A DNA stretch of 64,000 nt from Desertivirga arenae (lineage in GTDB: Bacteria; Bacteroidota; Bacteroidia; Sphingobacteriales; Sphingobacteriaceae), in the NCBI RefSeq assembly GCF_017355785.1, contig NZ_JAFEWE010000003.1, positions 186,001 to 250,000 of the forward strand, written 5' to 3'. A program made the position numbers and the translations under genes. The notes under the pieces were generated by a model, which was given only the letters and a program-made list of their open reading frames with translations, did not search any database and was not told the DNA's origin. Position 1 is the first letter of the stretch. Each line of letters starts with the position of its first letter. This document shows, in pieces, positions 28,122-37,773 of this stretch.

Positions 28122-28665
28122 ATAGTCCTTCTTCTATTTAAGTTTAAATGTTGTAAAACCTGATCTTCCGGATATGGACAGGGGAATAAAGTCCTAATAA
28201 CCTCTTTGCTATTATTTAATTTAAGGAATTCCTACAGAGCAAACATTCTGGATCTGAAATACCTGGTTCTAATAATTCAGGGAGGCTTTTTTACGGTTAA
28301 TCTGTGAGTAAAAGTAATCCAGGAAAAATCGACAGGATGGTACAATTGTTAAAACTTCTTATTCGAATGTTTAAATTGTGTATCTCCGACCTTAATAAAC
28401 CACTTTTCAATACCCATTCGTAACAATTAAAGTATCTGAGTGACTTATAAAACTACAATTATTACATGATACGAGAGGTTTAGCATTTTCTGGTAAATAG
28501 GGGAAATTACCAGTTTAAACAAATTTGACATTTAATAGCACATTTATGCTATCGCGATACAGGCAGCTAAGCGATATTTGAACTATCAAAAAAATAAATC
28601 ATCGGGATATTGATCTCATATTAAGTCCCTCTTAAATTTTATTGGTTATAAAAATGGTTTAATTA
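28122..28665. other. Gene-free region upstream of xylan unit with inverted repeats
   Basis: About 540 AT-rich bases without a credible gene on either strand. It must hold the promoter of the GH43-GH3-GH67 unit. Symmetric sequences are clustered at one end: CTGGTAA / TTACCAG (28490-28513, ten-base loop), TAGCA / TGCTA (28536-28551) and the perfect palindrome TATCGCGATA (28550-28559). They could be binding sites for a regulator, but none matches an operator I know. Confidence 0.4.
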
Positions 28666-28689
28666 AACTGCCCCTCCATAGGGGCAGTT
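28666..28689 (-). terminator. Terminator after nrdA
   Basis: AACTGCCCCT / AGGGGCAGTT, a perfect ten-pair stem with a CCAT loop, 46 bases after the nrdA stop. T tracts flank it on both strands, so it may work in both directions. Confidence 0.85.
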
Positions 28690-28734
28690 CCTTTTTTGGC
28701 CTATTGTCAAGTGTTCGTTTTCTTAAGCCTTGAT

Positions 28735-31128
28735 TTAGGAGCCGCACGTAAGGCAGCCTTCTTCCATACTACAACTTAATCCATCCACTGGCAGAGCATC
28801 AATTCCTGACAGATCAGATCCCGGGGCTTCGGTACTCTTTGGGATTAGGGGATCCATACTTTTTCCACCCTGCTTTTCAACCGTGAACTGAACGGCCTGA
28901 CTAGCTGCCTGGGTACGCAGGTAGTACATACCTGTTTTTAATCCTTTTTTCCAGGCATAAAAATGCATAGAGGTTAGCTTGGGGGTGGAGGGTTGATCCA
29001 CAAAGAGGTTGAGGGATTGCGATTGACAGATAAAAGCTCCCCTGTCGGCAGCCATATCTATCAAGCTTCGCTGTTTTATTTCCCACACCGTCTTATATAA
29101 CTCCTTAATCTCTAATGGAATTTCAGGAATCTGTTGAATTGAACCATTAGCAGAAATAATTTTATTTTTCATGGTATTATCCCATAATCCTAGTCGCACC
29201 AAATCCTTCAATAAATGCTTGTTAACGATAATAAACTCGCCACTAAGAACCCTTCTGGTATAGATGTTCGAAGTATAGGGCTCGAAGCATTCGTTATTCC
29301 CCAAAACCTGAGAGGTGGACGCAGTAGGCATTGGGGCTACAAGCAAAGAATTACGTGTACCGTACTTTTTAACCTCCGCTCTTAACGATTCCCAGTCGTA
29401 CCGGTTGGAGGGCTTTACATTCCAAAGGTCAAATTGAAATAAACCTTCAGAAAGAGGAGAACCAGTAAAAGTTTCATAAGCGCCAAATTCCTTTGCAAGG
29501 TCTTTACTAGCAGTCATAGCAGCGAAATAGATGGTCTCAAAAATATCTCTGTTCAATGCCCTGGCCAGATCACTTTCGAAAGGAAGACGTAAAAGTATAA
29601 AGGTATCTGCTAGTCCTTGTACACCTAAACCAATAGGCCGGTGACGCATGTTCGATGTTTCTGCTTCCTTTACAGGATAATAATTATTGTCTATGATGCG
29701 GTTGAGGTTCCTTGTTGCATGGTAAGTGATCTCGTAGAGTTTTGCGAAATCAAATTTACCATCCTCCACGAACCGGGGCAATGCAATGGAAGCAAGGTTA
29801 CATACTGCCACTTCATCAGCACAGGTGTACTCCATGATCTCGGTACACAGGTTGCTGCTTTTAATAGTTCCCAGATTCTTCTGGTTACTTTTACTGTTAG
29901 CTGCGTCTTTATAAAGAAGATAAGGAGTACCTGTTTCAATCTGCGCCTGAAGTACGGCAAACCACAGGTCTTGTGCATTAATTGTTTTTCTTGCCCGCCC
30001 CTCACGTTCATATTTGTGGTAAAGTTCTTCAAACTTTTCACCAAAGCAATCATGTAAGCCGGGAGCTTCATGGGGACAAAATAGACTCCAGTCTTCATTT
30101 GCCTCTACCCTTTTCATAAACAAATCGGGAATCCATAAAGCGTAAAAAAGATCACGCGCCCGCAATTCTTCCTTCCCATGGTTCTTACGCAAGTCAAGGA
30201 ATTCAAAAACATCGGCATGCCATGGCTCTAAATAAATAGCAAAAGCACCCTTTCGCTTACCTCCCCCCTGGTCAACATATCTGGCTGTATCATTAAATAC
30301 CCTAAGCATGGGTATGATCCCGTTACTCGTTCCATTTGTGCCACCGATATAGGTTCCGGTTGCCCGTACATTGTGAATAGCTAAGCCAATACCACCAGCA
30401 CTTTGAGAAATTTTAGCCGTTTGCTTTAATGTATCATAGATCCCGTCAATACTATCATCCTTCATGGCCAGCAAAAAACATGAAGACATTTGAGGTTTCG
30501 TGGTTCCTGCGTTAAACAAGGTGGGTGTGGCATGAGTAAACCAACGTTCACTCATCAGATGATATGTTTTTATAGCACTCTCTATATCCTCCTTGTGAAT
30601 TCCGATAGCTACGCGCATGTACATATGTTGCGGTCGTTCTGCAACCTCTCCATCTAGTCGAAGAAGGTACGATTTCTCCAGTGTTTTAAAGCCGAAATAA
30701 TCGAAACCAAAATCACGATCGTAGATGATGGAGCTATCCAGCAGTTCTGCGTTATCCTCAACAATTCTAATTATATCATCTGCAATCAGAGGCATTTTCC
30801 TTCCTGAAAGAGTATCAGTGTAATTGTACAGCTTCAGCATGGTTTCTGTAAAAGATTTAGCTGTATTTTTGTGAAGATTACTTACAGCAATCCTACTGGC
30901 CAGAAGAGCATAGTCAGGATGTTTAGTGGTAAGGGAGGCTGCGGTTTCAGCAGCAAGATTATCCAGTTCAGTAGTGGTCACGCCATCAAATATTCCCTCG
31001 ATTACTTTTTTAGCAACGTCTATGGCGTCGACAAGGGGACTTAACCCGTAAGATAATTTCTGTATGCGGGCGGTGATCTTGTCGAACTTAACGCTTTCCT
31101 TCCGTCCGTTTCTCTTTATTACTAGCAT
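28735..31128 (-). CDS. nrdA: Class Ia ribonucleoside-diphosphate reductase, alpha subunit
   Basis: Reduces ribonucleoside diphosphates to deoxyribonucleotides together with NrdB. 797 residues. The N-terminal ATP-cone (about 1-90) gives allosteric activity control by ATP/dATP. The barrel has the redox Cys in MSSCFLL, the catalytic NLCTE trio (Asn, Cys, Glu) and the partner Cys in AVCNLAS. The C-terminal CLTCGS carries the thioredoxin/glutaredoxin-reducible Cys pair. It follows nrdB by 39 bases and is under the same cobalamin riboswitch. Confidence 0.96.
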   Translation of the reverse strand: MLVIKRNGRKESVKFDKITARIQKLSYGLSPLVDAIDVAKKVIEGIFDGVTTTELDNLAAETAASLTTKHPDYALLASRIAVSNLHKNTAKSFTETMLKLYNYTDTLSGRKMPLIADDIIRIVEDNAELLDSSIIYDRDFGFDYFGFKTLEKSYLLRLDGEVAERPQHMYMRVAIGIHKEDIESAIKTYHLMSERWFTHATPTLFNAGTTKPQMSSCFLLAMKDDSIDGIYDTLKQTAKISQSAGGIGLAIHNVRATGTYIGGTNGTSNGIIPMLRVFNDTARYVDQGGGKRKGAFAIYLEPWHADVFEFLDLRKNHGKEELRARDLFYALWIPDLFMKRVEANEDWSLFCPHEAPGLHDCFGEKFEELYHKYEREGRARKTINAQDLWFAVLQAQIETGTPYLLYKDAANSKSNQKNLGTIKSSNLCTEIMEYTCADEVAVCNLASIALPRFVEDGKFDFAKLYEITYHATRNLNRIIDNNYYPVKEAETSNMRHRPIGLGVQGLADTFILLRLPFESDLARALNRDIFETIYFAAMTASKDLAKEFGAYETFTGSPLSEGLFQFDLWNVKPSNRYDWESLRAEVKKYGTRNSLLVAPMPTASTSQVLGNNECFEPYTSNIYTRRVLSGEFIIVNKHLLKDLVRLGLWDNTMKNKIISANGSIQQIPEIPLEIKELYKTVWEIKQRSLIDMAADRGAFICQSQSLNLFVDQPSTPKLTSMHFYAWKKGLKTGMYYLRTQAASQAVQFTVEKQGGKSMDPLIPKSTEAPGSDLSGIDALPVDGLSCSMEEGCLTCGS

Positions 31129-31167
31129 TTTTATGTTTTTAAGATGAAAATATATCTTGTCTTGGGA

Positions 31168-32136
31168 CTAAAAGTCCTCGTCAAGGGAGAAGCTTTGCGT
31201 ATCCTTTCCGGTAAGTACCCCCGCCTTTTGATAGTCTCCCACACGTTTTTCGAAGAAATTAGTTTTACCTTGTAGAGAGATCATCTCCATAAAGTCGAAA
31301 GGGTTCTGCGCGTTAAAGATCTTATCATACCCCAATTCGTTCAGCCAACGATCAGCCACGAACTCAATGTACTGCTTCATCAGTTTTGCATTCATCCCTA
31401 TAAGATCTGCAGGAAGGGCTTCGGTTATAAACTCCTTTTCAATTTCAACCGCTTCAGAAATTATATCATACACCAGCTTCTGCGAGAGCTTATTATTCAG
31501 CATACTGTATAAGAGACAGGCGAACTCGCAGTGTAAGCCTTCATCACGACTAATCAGCTCATTACTAAAGGTCAGACCTGGCATAAGTCCCCTTTTCTTT
31601 AACCAGAATATGGAACAAAAACTTCCACTGAAGAAGATCCCTTCTACTGCTGCAAAAGCAACCAGTCTTTCTGCAAAGCTGCCATTCTCTATCCATCGTA
31701 AGGCCCATTCCGCTTTTTTCTTTACTGCAGGTACAGTATCTATAGCGTGAAACAAATAATCTTTTTCGCGGCTATCTTTAATGTAGGTATCAATGAGTAG
31801 TGCATAAGTCTCCGAATGAATGTTCTCCATCATGATTTGAAATCCATAGAAACAACGGGCTTCGGGTACCTGGACCTCGCTCATGAAGTTTACAGCCAGA
31901 TTTTCGTTTACAATTCCATCACTAGCCGCAAAGAAGGCAAGTACATGTGAAATGAAGTGTTTTTCTCCAGGATTTAACAATTCCCAGTCCTTCAAATCTC
32001 CGGTGAGATCAATCTCTTCAGCTGTCCAGAAACTGGCTTCGTGTTTCTTGTACATTTCCCAGATCTTGGGATAGTTAATAGGCAGGATCACGAAACGATC
32101 CTTGTTCTCTTTTAATAATACTTCTTCCTGTTGCAT
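31168..32136 (-). CDS. nrdB: Class Ia ribonucleotide reductase, beta subunit
   Basis: Provides the tyrosyl radical for NrdA through a di-iron centre. I start it at ATG 32136 ([12 protein letters not shown]), giving 322 residues. The frame stays open to 32286, but that stretch overlaps the conserved core of a riboswitch and cannot be coding in practice. Iron ligands and the radical Tyr lie in [21 protein letters not shown] and DEGLHCEFA, and the intact Tyr supports class Ia rather than a Tyr-less subclass. The C-terminal FSLDEDF is the NrdA-docking tail. Order nrdB then nrdA. Confidence 0.96.
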   Translation of the reverse strand: MQQEEVLLKENKDRFVILPINYPKIWEMYKKHEASFWTAEEIDLTGDLKDWELLNPGEKHFISHVLAFFAASDGIVNENLAVNFMSEVQVPEARCFYGFQIMMENIHSETYALLIDTYIKDSREKDYLFHAIDTVPAVKKKAEWALRWIENGSFAERLVAFAAVEGIFFSGSFCSIFWLKKRGLMPGLTFSNELISRDEGLHCEFACLLYSMLNNKLSQKLVYDIISEAVEIEKEFITEALPADLIGMNAKLMKQYIEFVADRWLNELGYDKIFNAQNPFDFMEMISLQGKTNFFEKRVGDYQKAGVLTGKDTQSFSLDEDF

Positions 32137-32246
32137 ATTCTTATTGTTTTTGATACAAACAGGAATTGACAAAAGGCAGCAGACCCGGGGATAAATGGGT
32201 GCGAAGACTTTCGTCAAAACCTTATTCGTGAAAGTTTTGACAAAAA

Positions 32247-32358
32247 CTATCTGGCAGGTGTCTGGCTTACCGCTTTTGCGGATCACAGTTGCACGTCAGC
32301 CCGTGAATTGAACACGGTTCCCTTTTAATCATCCGTACTCCCGGATGAACCAATATAG
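32247..32358 (-). ncRNA. Cobalamin (B12) riboswitch controlling nrdBA
   Basis: The transcribed minus strand contains the B12-box core in the right order: GATTAAAAGGGAA, then a CCGTG/CACGG hairpin, GGCTGACGTGCAACTGT, a CCGC/GCGG hairpin, and AAGCCAGACACCTGCC. A closing helix CTAT/ATAG brackets it, and a peripheral TCATCCG/CGGATGA hairpin sits at the 5' side. It ends about 110 bases before the nrdB start. Downstream, GTCAAAAC/GTTTTGAC (32213-32241) may be part of the expression platform. Binding of adenosylcobalamin normally shuts off the downstream genes, so class Ia reductase would be repressed when B12 is available. Confidence 0.95.
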
Positions 32359-32491
32359 TCATTGAAATAATGAGCGGTAAAGATAGGACAAGACTTGGCG
32401 CAAAGGAAAAGTAGTTTTAAACAGAAGGGTGTTTTTTCAACAAATAAGGTCGGGTGCCTTTAGAATATTCAGGCGAATGTTCCAATGAAAG

Positions 32492-32517
32492 TAAGGCCGT
32501 AAGTAATCACGGCCTTA
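32492..32517 (-). terminator. Terminator after DUF305-like gene
   Basis: TAAGGCCGT / ACGGCCTTA, nine perfect pairs with an eight-base loop, 17 bases after the stop of the gene at 32535. The remaining bases between it and the riboswitch (32359-32491) must contain the nrdBA promoter, which I could not pin down. Confidence 0.8.
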
Positions 32518-32534
32518 AAATATCTATTTTACTA

Positions 32535-33149
32535 TTAATCAGGATTCTGTGAGCCAAGTAACCAAGATTTAAGATATTGGTTCTGTTGCCGGCGTTTTTC
32601 GATAATGCCTGCTCCGAAATTTTTCAAAGGAAGACTTGTTCCAAAAAGAGCCTGTAATCTGAAATTTTCCATGGCTCCCTCGTTTTGGAGAATCATGAAA
32701 TTTGCAAAATCGCGGTCTATATCGCCTGTCCCAATCTGAGCATTTGCACTCTTTTCAGTTCGTTCAATATTAAGTAGAACTTGCTCCTTGAACTGGGGAA
32801 CTGCTAAACCGATCTGATGTCCTTTTAAAAGCTGTTCAATTTCTTCGTTCTCTTTCTTAAGGTCTAAAATCACTTCTCTAGCAACTTTCTGCATCCTGGA
32901 ACTTCGCCCCGACTCCAATTCCTTGTTTGCAATAGACGTGGCAGCATCATTATGAATTAACATTACAGTTGCAAAATCCTTGTCGGGATCCGATGATAAT
33001 ACTGTTGACCGAATTTTTTCTGCCATGGAGATCTGAATCCCAGACAACTCACTTATCGGAATTTTAACATCTTCCTTACTGCATGCCTGCATAATTAGCA
33101 GGAGAGTTAAAGTTCCAATAGCCTTACCCACGTATTTCATATTTCTCAT
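32535..33149 (-). CDS. DUF305/DUF4142-like helical lipoprotein
   Basis: About 204 residues from ATG 33149; ATG 33140 is an equally good start. The lipoprotein signal ends at IMQACSKED. The mature protein holds two copies of a helix pair: DKDFATVMLIHNDAA and DRDFANFMILQNEGA. This is the pattern of the DUF305 ferritin-like bundle (usually DFxxxMixHHxxAi). The usual double His is replaced by HN and QN, so metal binding of the standard kind may be lost. Function unknown; likely periplasmic or outer-membrane anchored. Single-gene unit with a terminator. Confidence 0.7.
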   Translation of the reverse strand: MRNMKYVGKAIGTLTLLLIMQACSKEDVKIPISELSGIQISMAEKIRSTVLSSDPDKDFATVMLIHNDAATSIANKELESGRSSRMQKVAREVILDLKKENEEIEQLLKGHQIGLAVPQFKEQVLLNIERTEKSANAQIGTGDIDRDFANFMILQNEGAMENFRLQALFGTSLPLKNFGAGIIEKRRQQNQYLKSWLLGSQNPD

Positions 33150-33264
33150 TAAGTATTGTCGAGCTTGAATTTTCTTATACTGCAATATCTACTGAAGAGT
33201 TATTGAAAATATAAAAAAAGACTTGTAAACCAAAGGCTATTAACAGAATAAAGAAAAATTAGCT

Positions 33265-34188
33265 CTAATTCTGTTTCGAGGTCAAAAATTTATTAAGATC
33301 CAACCAATTCAGTGTACGATCAAACCATTGGTCTTTTTCCTGCTTATTGTACATTCCGAAACCATGACCGCCTTGCTGATAAAGGTACATCTCCGCTTTA
33401 ACTCCATTTTTAAGGGCCTGCTCGTAAAAAGACAAGCTATTTTGTACAGGAACGGCAGCATCATCCTGAGCATGGATCAGAAAAACAGGAGGAGTTGTTC
33501 TCTTCACCTGCTTTTGGTTTGAAAAATTATCTATCTGTTGGGAACCAGCATCTTTCCCTATCAAATTAGTCTTTGACCCCATATGCGTGAATTGCCCCAT
33601 ATCAATAACCGGGTACACCAGTATCATAAAATTAGGTCTGAGATTAACCTGCTTTTTGTTTTCTATATAGGCGTGGTCGTAGTGGGTGCCAAGAGTTGAG
33701 GCAAGGTGCCCCCCGGCAGAGAATCCTATTACGCCAATTCTTCCTGTATCTAATTTCCACTCATTTGCCCGTTCCCTCACCATTTGAATAGCTCTTTGAG
33801 CATCCTGAACAGGCCCTACGGAACGATCTTTCATTATACGATCGTCGGGTAATCTATATTTCAGTAAAAATGCAGAAACGCCTGATTCTGCAAATTTTTT
33901 AGCCACATCAATTCCTTCATGATTATTAGCTATACCTGCATACCCGCCTCCTGGGATTACAATTACAGCCGCTCCATTTGCTTTACCAGCCTCCGGAAGA
34001 TAGGGTGTAATAGTGGGTTGGGATACTTTCGTTATCCAACCATTCGAGCCGGTACTTTCTGTATAATCAGCAGGAACTGGTTTACTATTAGGGATATCCT
34101 TGTAAAGAGAAATAGGGTTTTGGCTAAATGCATTGAAAGCAGGACTAAACATTGAAAGGACGAAAATTGACTTCAGCAAGTATTTCAT
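33265..34188 (-). CDS. Secreted alpha/beta-hydrolase, acetylxylan-esterase-like
   Basis: 307 residues with a Sec signal (ends near AFSQ). The catalytic triad fits Ser in GFSAGGH, Asp in AQDDAAVP and His in GGHGFGMY. VIVIPGGGYAGIANNHEG is the oxyanion-hole region of the BD-FAE/AXE-type esterase group. Related enzymes deacetylate xylan oligosaccharides or release ferulate. With a glucuronoxylan locus 5 kb away, a role in xylan deacetylation is plausible but not shown; it is not in the same transcript. Confidence 0.85.
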   Translation of the reverse strand: MKYLLKSIFVLSMFSPAFNAFSQNPISLYKDIPNSKPVPADYTESTGSNGWITKVSQPTITPYLPEAGKANGAAVIVIPGGGYAGIANNHEGIDVAKKFAESGVSAFLLKYRLPDDRIMKDRSVGPVQDAQRAIQMVRERANEWKLDTGRIGVIGFSAGGHLASTLGTHYDHAYIENKKQVNLRPNFMILVYPVIDMGQFTHMGSKTNLIGKDAGSQQIDNFSNQKQVKRTTPPVFLIHAQDDAAVPVQNSLSFYEQALKNGVKAEMYLYQQGGHGFGMYNKQEKDQWFDRTLNWLDLNKFLTSKQN

Positions 34189-34310
34189 TTTAGGACGCTA
34201 ATTGGTAGTTAGTATGCTAAGATATTGATTATTTTTAAAATTTTAATTTACTTGAATGAACATGCTTCAGAAAGTGTCGAGTGGAGATCAAGAACTAAAA
34301 GTAATTTCAT

Positions 34311-34339
34311 AAAAAAAGCCGGAAATTCATCCGGCTTTT
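34311..34339 (-). terminator. Terminator after gldK-gldN pair
   Basis: AAAAGCCGGA / TCCGGCTTTT, ten pairs with a six-base loop, followed by a T run in the minus-strand direction. Confidence 0.9.
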
Positions 34340-34362
34340 CGACTTATTAATGTAAATGCTTC

Positions 34363-35328
34363 TTATTGCTTAGCATTCGTTGTATTATTATATCCCCAAA
34401 CTTTTTTCTTGTATTCAGCAATCCCTGATTCAATACGAAGGGCTTCTTTCTCCTGTTCGGTTAAATCTTTAGTGTAATCAACAATACGTTGACCAGTAGT
34501 ATTTGATTCACGAATTATCTTGCTTGTAAATCTGCGCTGAAGGAAAATATCATCCATACTCATATCAAACATTCTCTTTTCAGGATCAGAAACATCTTTC
34601 TTAACGAATACATTTCTGCATTCAGGAAAATGTAGCCAGAATACAGGTGTTTCTGCAGCAACTGTGGTATCGCCTGTAGAGATCTTAACTAAAGGTGCTA
34701 TTCCAATGATACGTGTTTCAACTTTAGCTCTTTGCTTATCAAAAAAGATATCTTCTTTAATCCTGAACTTAGTTATTTTCTCGGGATTAAACTCGTTCAA
34801 CTGCATTTTCGCATCAATTTGGTTTCCCTTATCATCAAAAACAGGAACCAATACGCTGTCTACAAGCTTAGCCATTGCTTGTTGAGGAGTTAGCCGGAAT
34901 TTGAAAGAATCATCAACAGGATCGTAAGCTGTTATTTGTCCTTTCTTTATTCCATCAAGTACGGTCTCAATCAACGTATTTCCTGGTATGGCCAACACTT
35001 GATTTTTAGGTTCTGTAACGTCGATATCTCTCCATAGCCTTTTGTAAAAACGAACGTTAACCGGATTTATATAAGGGTAGTTAAAGGGCGTTGCAGCTCC
35101 AAGAATGGTGTAGTTATAAAATCCGTCAACTGGTGCAACTGAATCTTTTTTCGCCGGCGCAGCTGAACTTGCAGGTACCGTTGAATTTGTTGCCAGTGCC
35201 GGTTGGGCAAAAGCTGAATCTTTTTTTGTTGGTATTGCAGACGCAGTTAAATCGCCATTAACCTGCGCCTGAGCGACTACTTCCAGTCCACTTGCCGTTA
35301 GCAAAATAGCTACTAATAAATTTTTCAT
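34363..35328 (-). CDS. gldN: Gliding motility/type IX secretion protein GldN
   Basis: 321 residues with a signal peptide (ends near VVAQ) and an Ala/Pro/Ser-rich spacer to about residue 65. The conserved GldN domain follows: RFYKRLWRDIDVTEPKNQ, FWLHFPECRNVF, and the C-terminal DIFLQRRFTSKI. GldN forms the periplasmic ring with GldK under the T9SS translocon. It directly follows a gldK gene (26-base gap); gldL and gldM, which usually stand between them, are missing here. Confidence 0.9.
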   Translation of the reverse strand: MKNLLVAILLTASGLEVVAQAQVNGDLTASAIPTKKDSAFAQPALATNSTVPASSAAPAKKDSVAPVDGFYNYTILGAATPFNYPYINPVNVRFYKRLWRDIDVTEPKNQVLAIPGNTLIETVLDGIKKGQITAYDPVDDSFKFRLTPQQAMAKLVDSVLVPVFDDKGNQIDAKMQLNEFNPEKITKFRIKEDIFFDKQRAKVETRIIGIAPLVKISTGDTTVAAETPVFWLHFPECRNVFVKKDVSDPEKRMFDMSMDDIFLQRRFTSKIIRESNTTGQRIVDYTKDLTEQEKEALRIESGIAEYKKKVWGYNNTTNAKQ

Positions 35329-35354
35329 GGTAGAATCTTAAAGTGTGTGTGTAT

Positions 35355-36773
35355 TTATTTCTCTGCTTTTTGAGTACTTACGGGTGTCTCAGAGCGTGTA
35401 TTACGTGTTGCTCTTCCCTCTGATTGCTTAACCAGGGATGCTTTACGGGTGCGAACCTGATCGCTTAACAACTCAGGTGCAGGCATTACACATCTGAAGC
35501 CAATATAAGAGTGAGCCACATCCTGCATCTCATAACTGCGAGTGTCTTTATTAAGCAATTCCCCGTTATCTTTCCAGGATCCGCCTCTTACAACTTTACG
35601 TTTCATTACATCCGCGTCATTCTCTGAAGCGTCATAAAGTAATACAGGGTTCAAATCGTGTACAAATTCAACGGCAGAAGGACTGAAAGCATCAAGTGTC
35701 CATTCGGCAACATTTCCAGAAGTGTTAAATAAACCAAAAGCATTTGGACTATAAGACTTTACGGGAAGAGTAAAAGTTGAACCGTCCATGGTATAATTTC
35801 CTTCGCCCTGCTTAAAGTTTACAAAAAGCTTTTCTTTTCCATCTTTTCCTTTCTTACTGCTTGATGCAACCGCATTTGTTACCACAGCTTCGTCCGGATT
35901 ACGCATCCCAGATGATGCATACTGCCACTGTGCCTCAGTAGGAAGATTGAATGTTAACTGATACGCTTTTAAATAGGCATTCTTATGTAGGGAATTAGCG
36001 GCAGATTTACCTCTCCAATCAGCAAAAGAACGGGCTTGTTTCCAGGTCACTCCCACAACAGGATAGTTGTCATAGGATTTATGATCATAATAATTAGCCG
36101 ACATGAAACCCATCTGCGAGTTAGGGAAGTCGGCGCTCCACACACTCTTATTAGGTATCACCGGAACATTTTCTGTAATAAATTCGTTTGCATTAGCACC
36201 TCCACTTTTTTGGTAGGTAAATGCATATTTTACTAGTTCTTTATTTAGTACGCGTCTTCCATTCTCCTCCAGCACTATCGTTCCCAATATTTTTGATGAA
36301 ATGTTTTGATCAGCACTTTGCCATAATGCATATTTATCATGGTCAATTTTACTCCAGTCTATCTGTCTGGCTACATATTCCCCTTTATTCTTTTCATTTT
36401 TCTTGAAGTAGCTTTCATCTTTAAGATAGTCGGTAATAATAATAGAATCCGCAACCCAGTTAACAAATTCTCTGTATTGGCGGTTGGTCACCTCCGTTGC
36501 ATCAACAAAAAATGGACTCAGACTTACTCTCCTTGTTAAACCATCATCTTCTGTAGAACTTTTGTACATGATGGTACCTGAAGGGACATAAACCATTCCG
36601 GGAGGTGGAATTATTCCTCTTCCCTTAAATCCGTACACTGTGGGTGCCTCGTTAATGTTCTGAGATGCACAAGAACTTAATGCAGCGACCAGGGCAAAGG
36701 AAGCTCCTGCTGCTAGCGATTTTCTTAAACTAATTTTTTTCCAGCTGTGGGTAAAGCTATAAATAGATTTCAT
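35355..36773 (-). CDS. gldK: Gliding motility/type IX secretion lipoprotein GldK
   Basis: 472 residues. The lipoprotein signal ends at ALSSC (Cys35). A formylglycine-generating-enzyme-like fold (about 55-435) follows, beginning IPPPGMVYVPSGT and ending VRGGSWKDNGELL and YIGFRCVMP; the FGE active-site Cys pair is not expected in GldK. The basic, Ser/Thr-rich tail is disordered. It forms the GldK-GldN ring of the type IX secretion system in the periplasm/outer membrane. A paralogue lies at the left edge of the window. Probably co-transcribed with gldN. Confidence 0.9.
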   Translation of the reverse strand: MKSIYSFTHSWKKISLRKSLAAGASFALVAALSSCASQNINEAPTVYGFKGRGIIPPPGMVYVPSGTIMYKSSTEDDGLTRRVSLSPFFVDATEVTNRQYREFVNWVADSIIITDYLKDESYFKKNEKNKGEYVARQIDWSKIDHDKYALWQSADQNISSKILGTIVLEENGRRVLNKELVKYAFTYQKSGGANANEFITENVPVIPNKSVWSADFPNSQMGFMSANYYDHKSYDNYPVVGVTWKQARSFADWRGKSAANSLHKNAYLKAYQLTFNLPTEAQWQYASSGMRNPDEAVVTNAVASSSKKGKDGKEKLFVNFKQGEGNYTMDGSTFTLPVKSYSPNAFGLFNTSGNVAEWTLDAFSPSAVEFVHDLNPVLLYDASENDADVMKRKVVRGGSWKDNGELLNKDTRSYEMQDVAHSYIGFRCVMPAPELLSDQVRTRKASLVKQSEGRATRNTRSETPVSTQKAEK

Positions 36774-37029
36774 AGATATATCTGTTAGGTAAAATAAGAT
36801 AGATTGTCACACTACTTTCAAGAATAGTGCCATTGTTAAATTTTAAGCAATTTCAATTGGAACATGGAAATGATTTTGGGAAATATTTTAACCTTTATAA
36901 AGGGAAACCCTCTATAATTCAAAATTTTGCAATCGGATAAATCCAAGGATCTTTAATAGGATCTTTAATTGCACAGCAGGTGTACGCTTTATTGGTCAAA
37001 AAATTAGAAAGAATTCGAATTCGCGGATT

Positions 37030-37425
37030 ATGAATAGAGAATTAGGGCAATGGCTTAGAAATTGCACGGGAAATAATCTATGTTATTTTAATGTACCTGC
37101 AATGTTAACACACCCTTCACTATTTCAATTACGGGATTTGAAATTTTCTTATAGCTCTCAAAGTAGTTTTTCTTTTAGAGAGCCGGTCTTTAAGAGTATG
37201 CCTAATAATGAAAAGCTAGACAGGAACAACCGTTATGAGGTAATTCTCTTTATAAATTCATTGCAGATGTTATGGAATCTCTACGACACGGAGGAGTGTC
37301 AAAAAATTGAATACTTGATAAAGGAAAAAATGCCGGAAGAAATAGAAAGGCAATTGGAAGTGGCCGATTGGCTGGTATTGAACTGGAATACGTTCAACCT
37401 TTCAGAATTTGCAAAAGCTGTTTAA
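37030..37425 (+). CDS. Hypothetical protein (131 aa), not recognised
   Basis: I do not recognise a family. The first 55 residues are Ser/Phe/Asn-rich. The second half (EKLDRNNRYEVILFINSLQ, then EEIERQLEVADWLVLNWNT) is acidic and helical with regular hydrophobic spacing, which looks like a real folded domain. The true start could be Met57 (MPNNEKLDRNN). No signal peptide or membrane segment. It stands alone between the divergent gldK and the phosphohexomutase. Confidence 0.5.
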   Translation: MNRELGQWLRNCTGNNLCYFNVPAMLTHPSLFQLRDLKFSYSSQSSFSFREPVFKSMPNNEKLDRNNRYEVILFINSLQMLWNLYDTEECQKIEYLIKEKMPEEIERQLEVADWLVLNWNTFNLSEFAKAV

Positions 37426-37773
37426 GTAAGCTTTTGCAATTAACTAAAAGTGTATGTTTTAATTAATGAAATACTAACATTCTTACTATAGCCATATAGA
37501 TAAGAGCACTTATACTTAAAATTATTAAGTTAAAAAGGCGAGGGTTTTTCTGAATAAAGGTAAATAACATAATAAGTCCCGTTTTCTAAGTTGCTACAAA
37601 AATACAATTTTTTCAATTCCTTCCTATTTTTTCTTACAAGTCCGTAATAAAAAATATTTTTCTCTAACAATTTCCCATTCTTTTTGTTCTTTGGCTGAAT
37701 TTAAAATTTCTGTTATTTCTTTTTACTTTATTATACTTGCAATAATTAACTCTAAAAATAATTTAATTCGCCC
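37426..37773. other. AT-rich gap upstream of phosphohexomutase
   Basis: No gene seen. It presumably contains the promoter of the 37774 gene. TATACTTG at 37732-37739 is one base off the TAnnTTTG consensus and about 35 bases before the ATG, but the -33 element is poor. Confidence 0.4.

Noticed and set aside
29641-30098. Frames of about 135 codons on both strands inside nrdA
   Set aside because: Both overlap the catalytic core of nrdA in other frames and have no recognisable protein features.
32137-32286. Open frame giving NrdB a 50-residue N-terminal extension
   Set aside because: It covers part of the cobalamin aptamer, and the NrdB family begins at MQQEEVLL-type starts.
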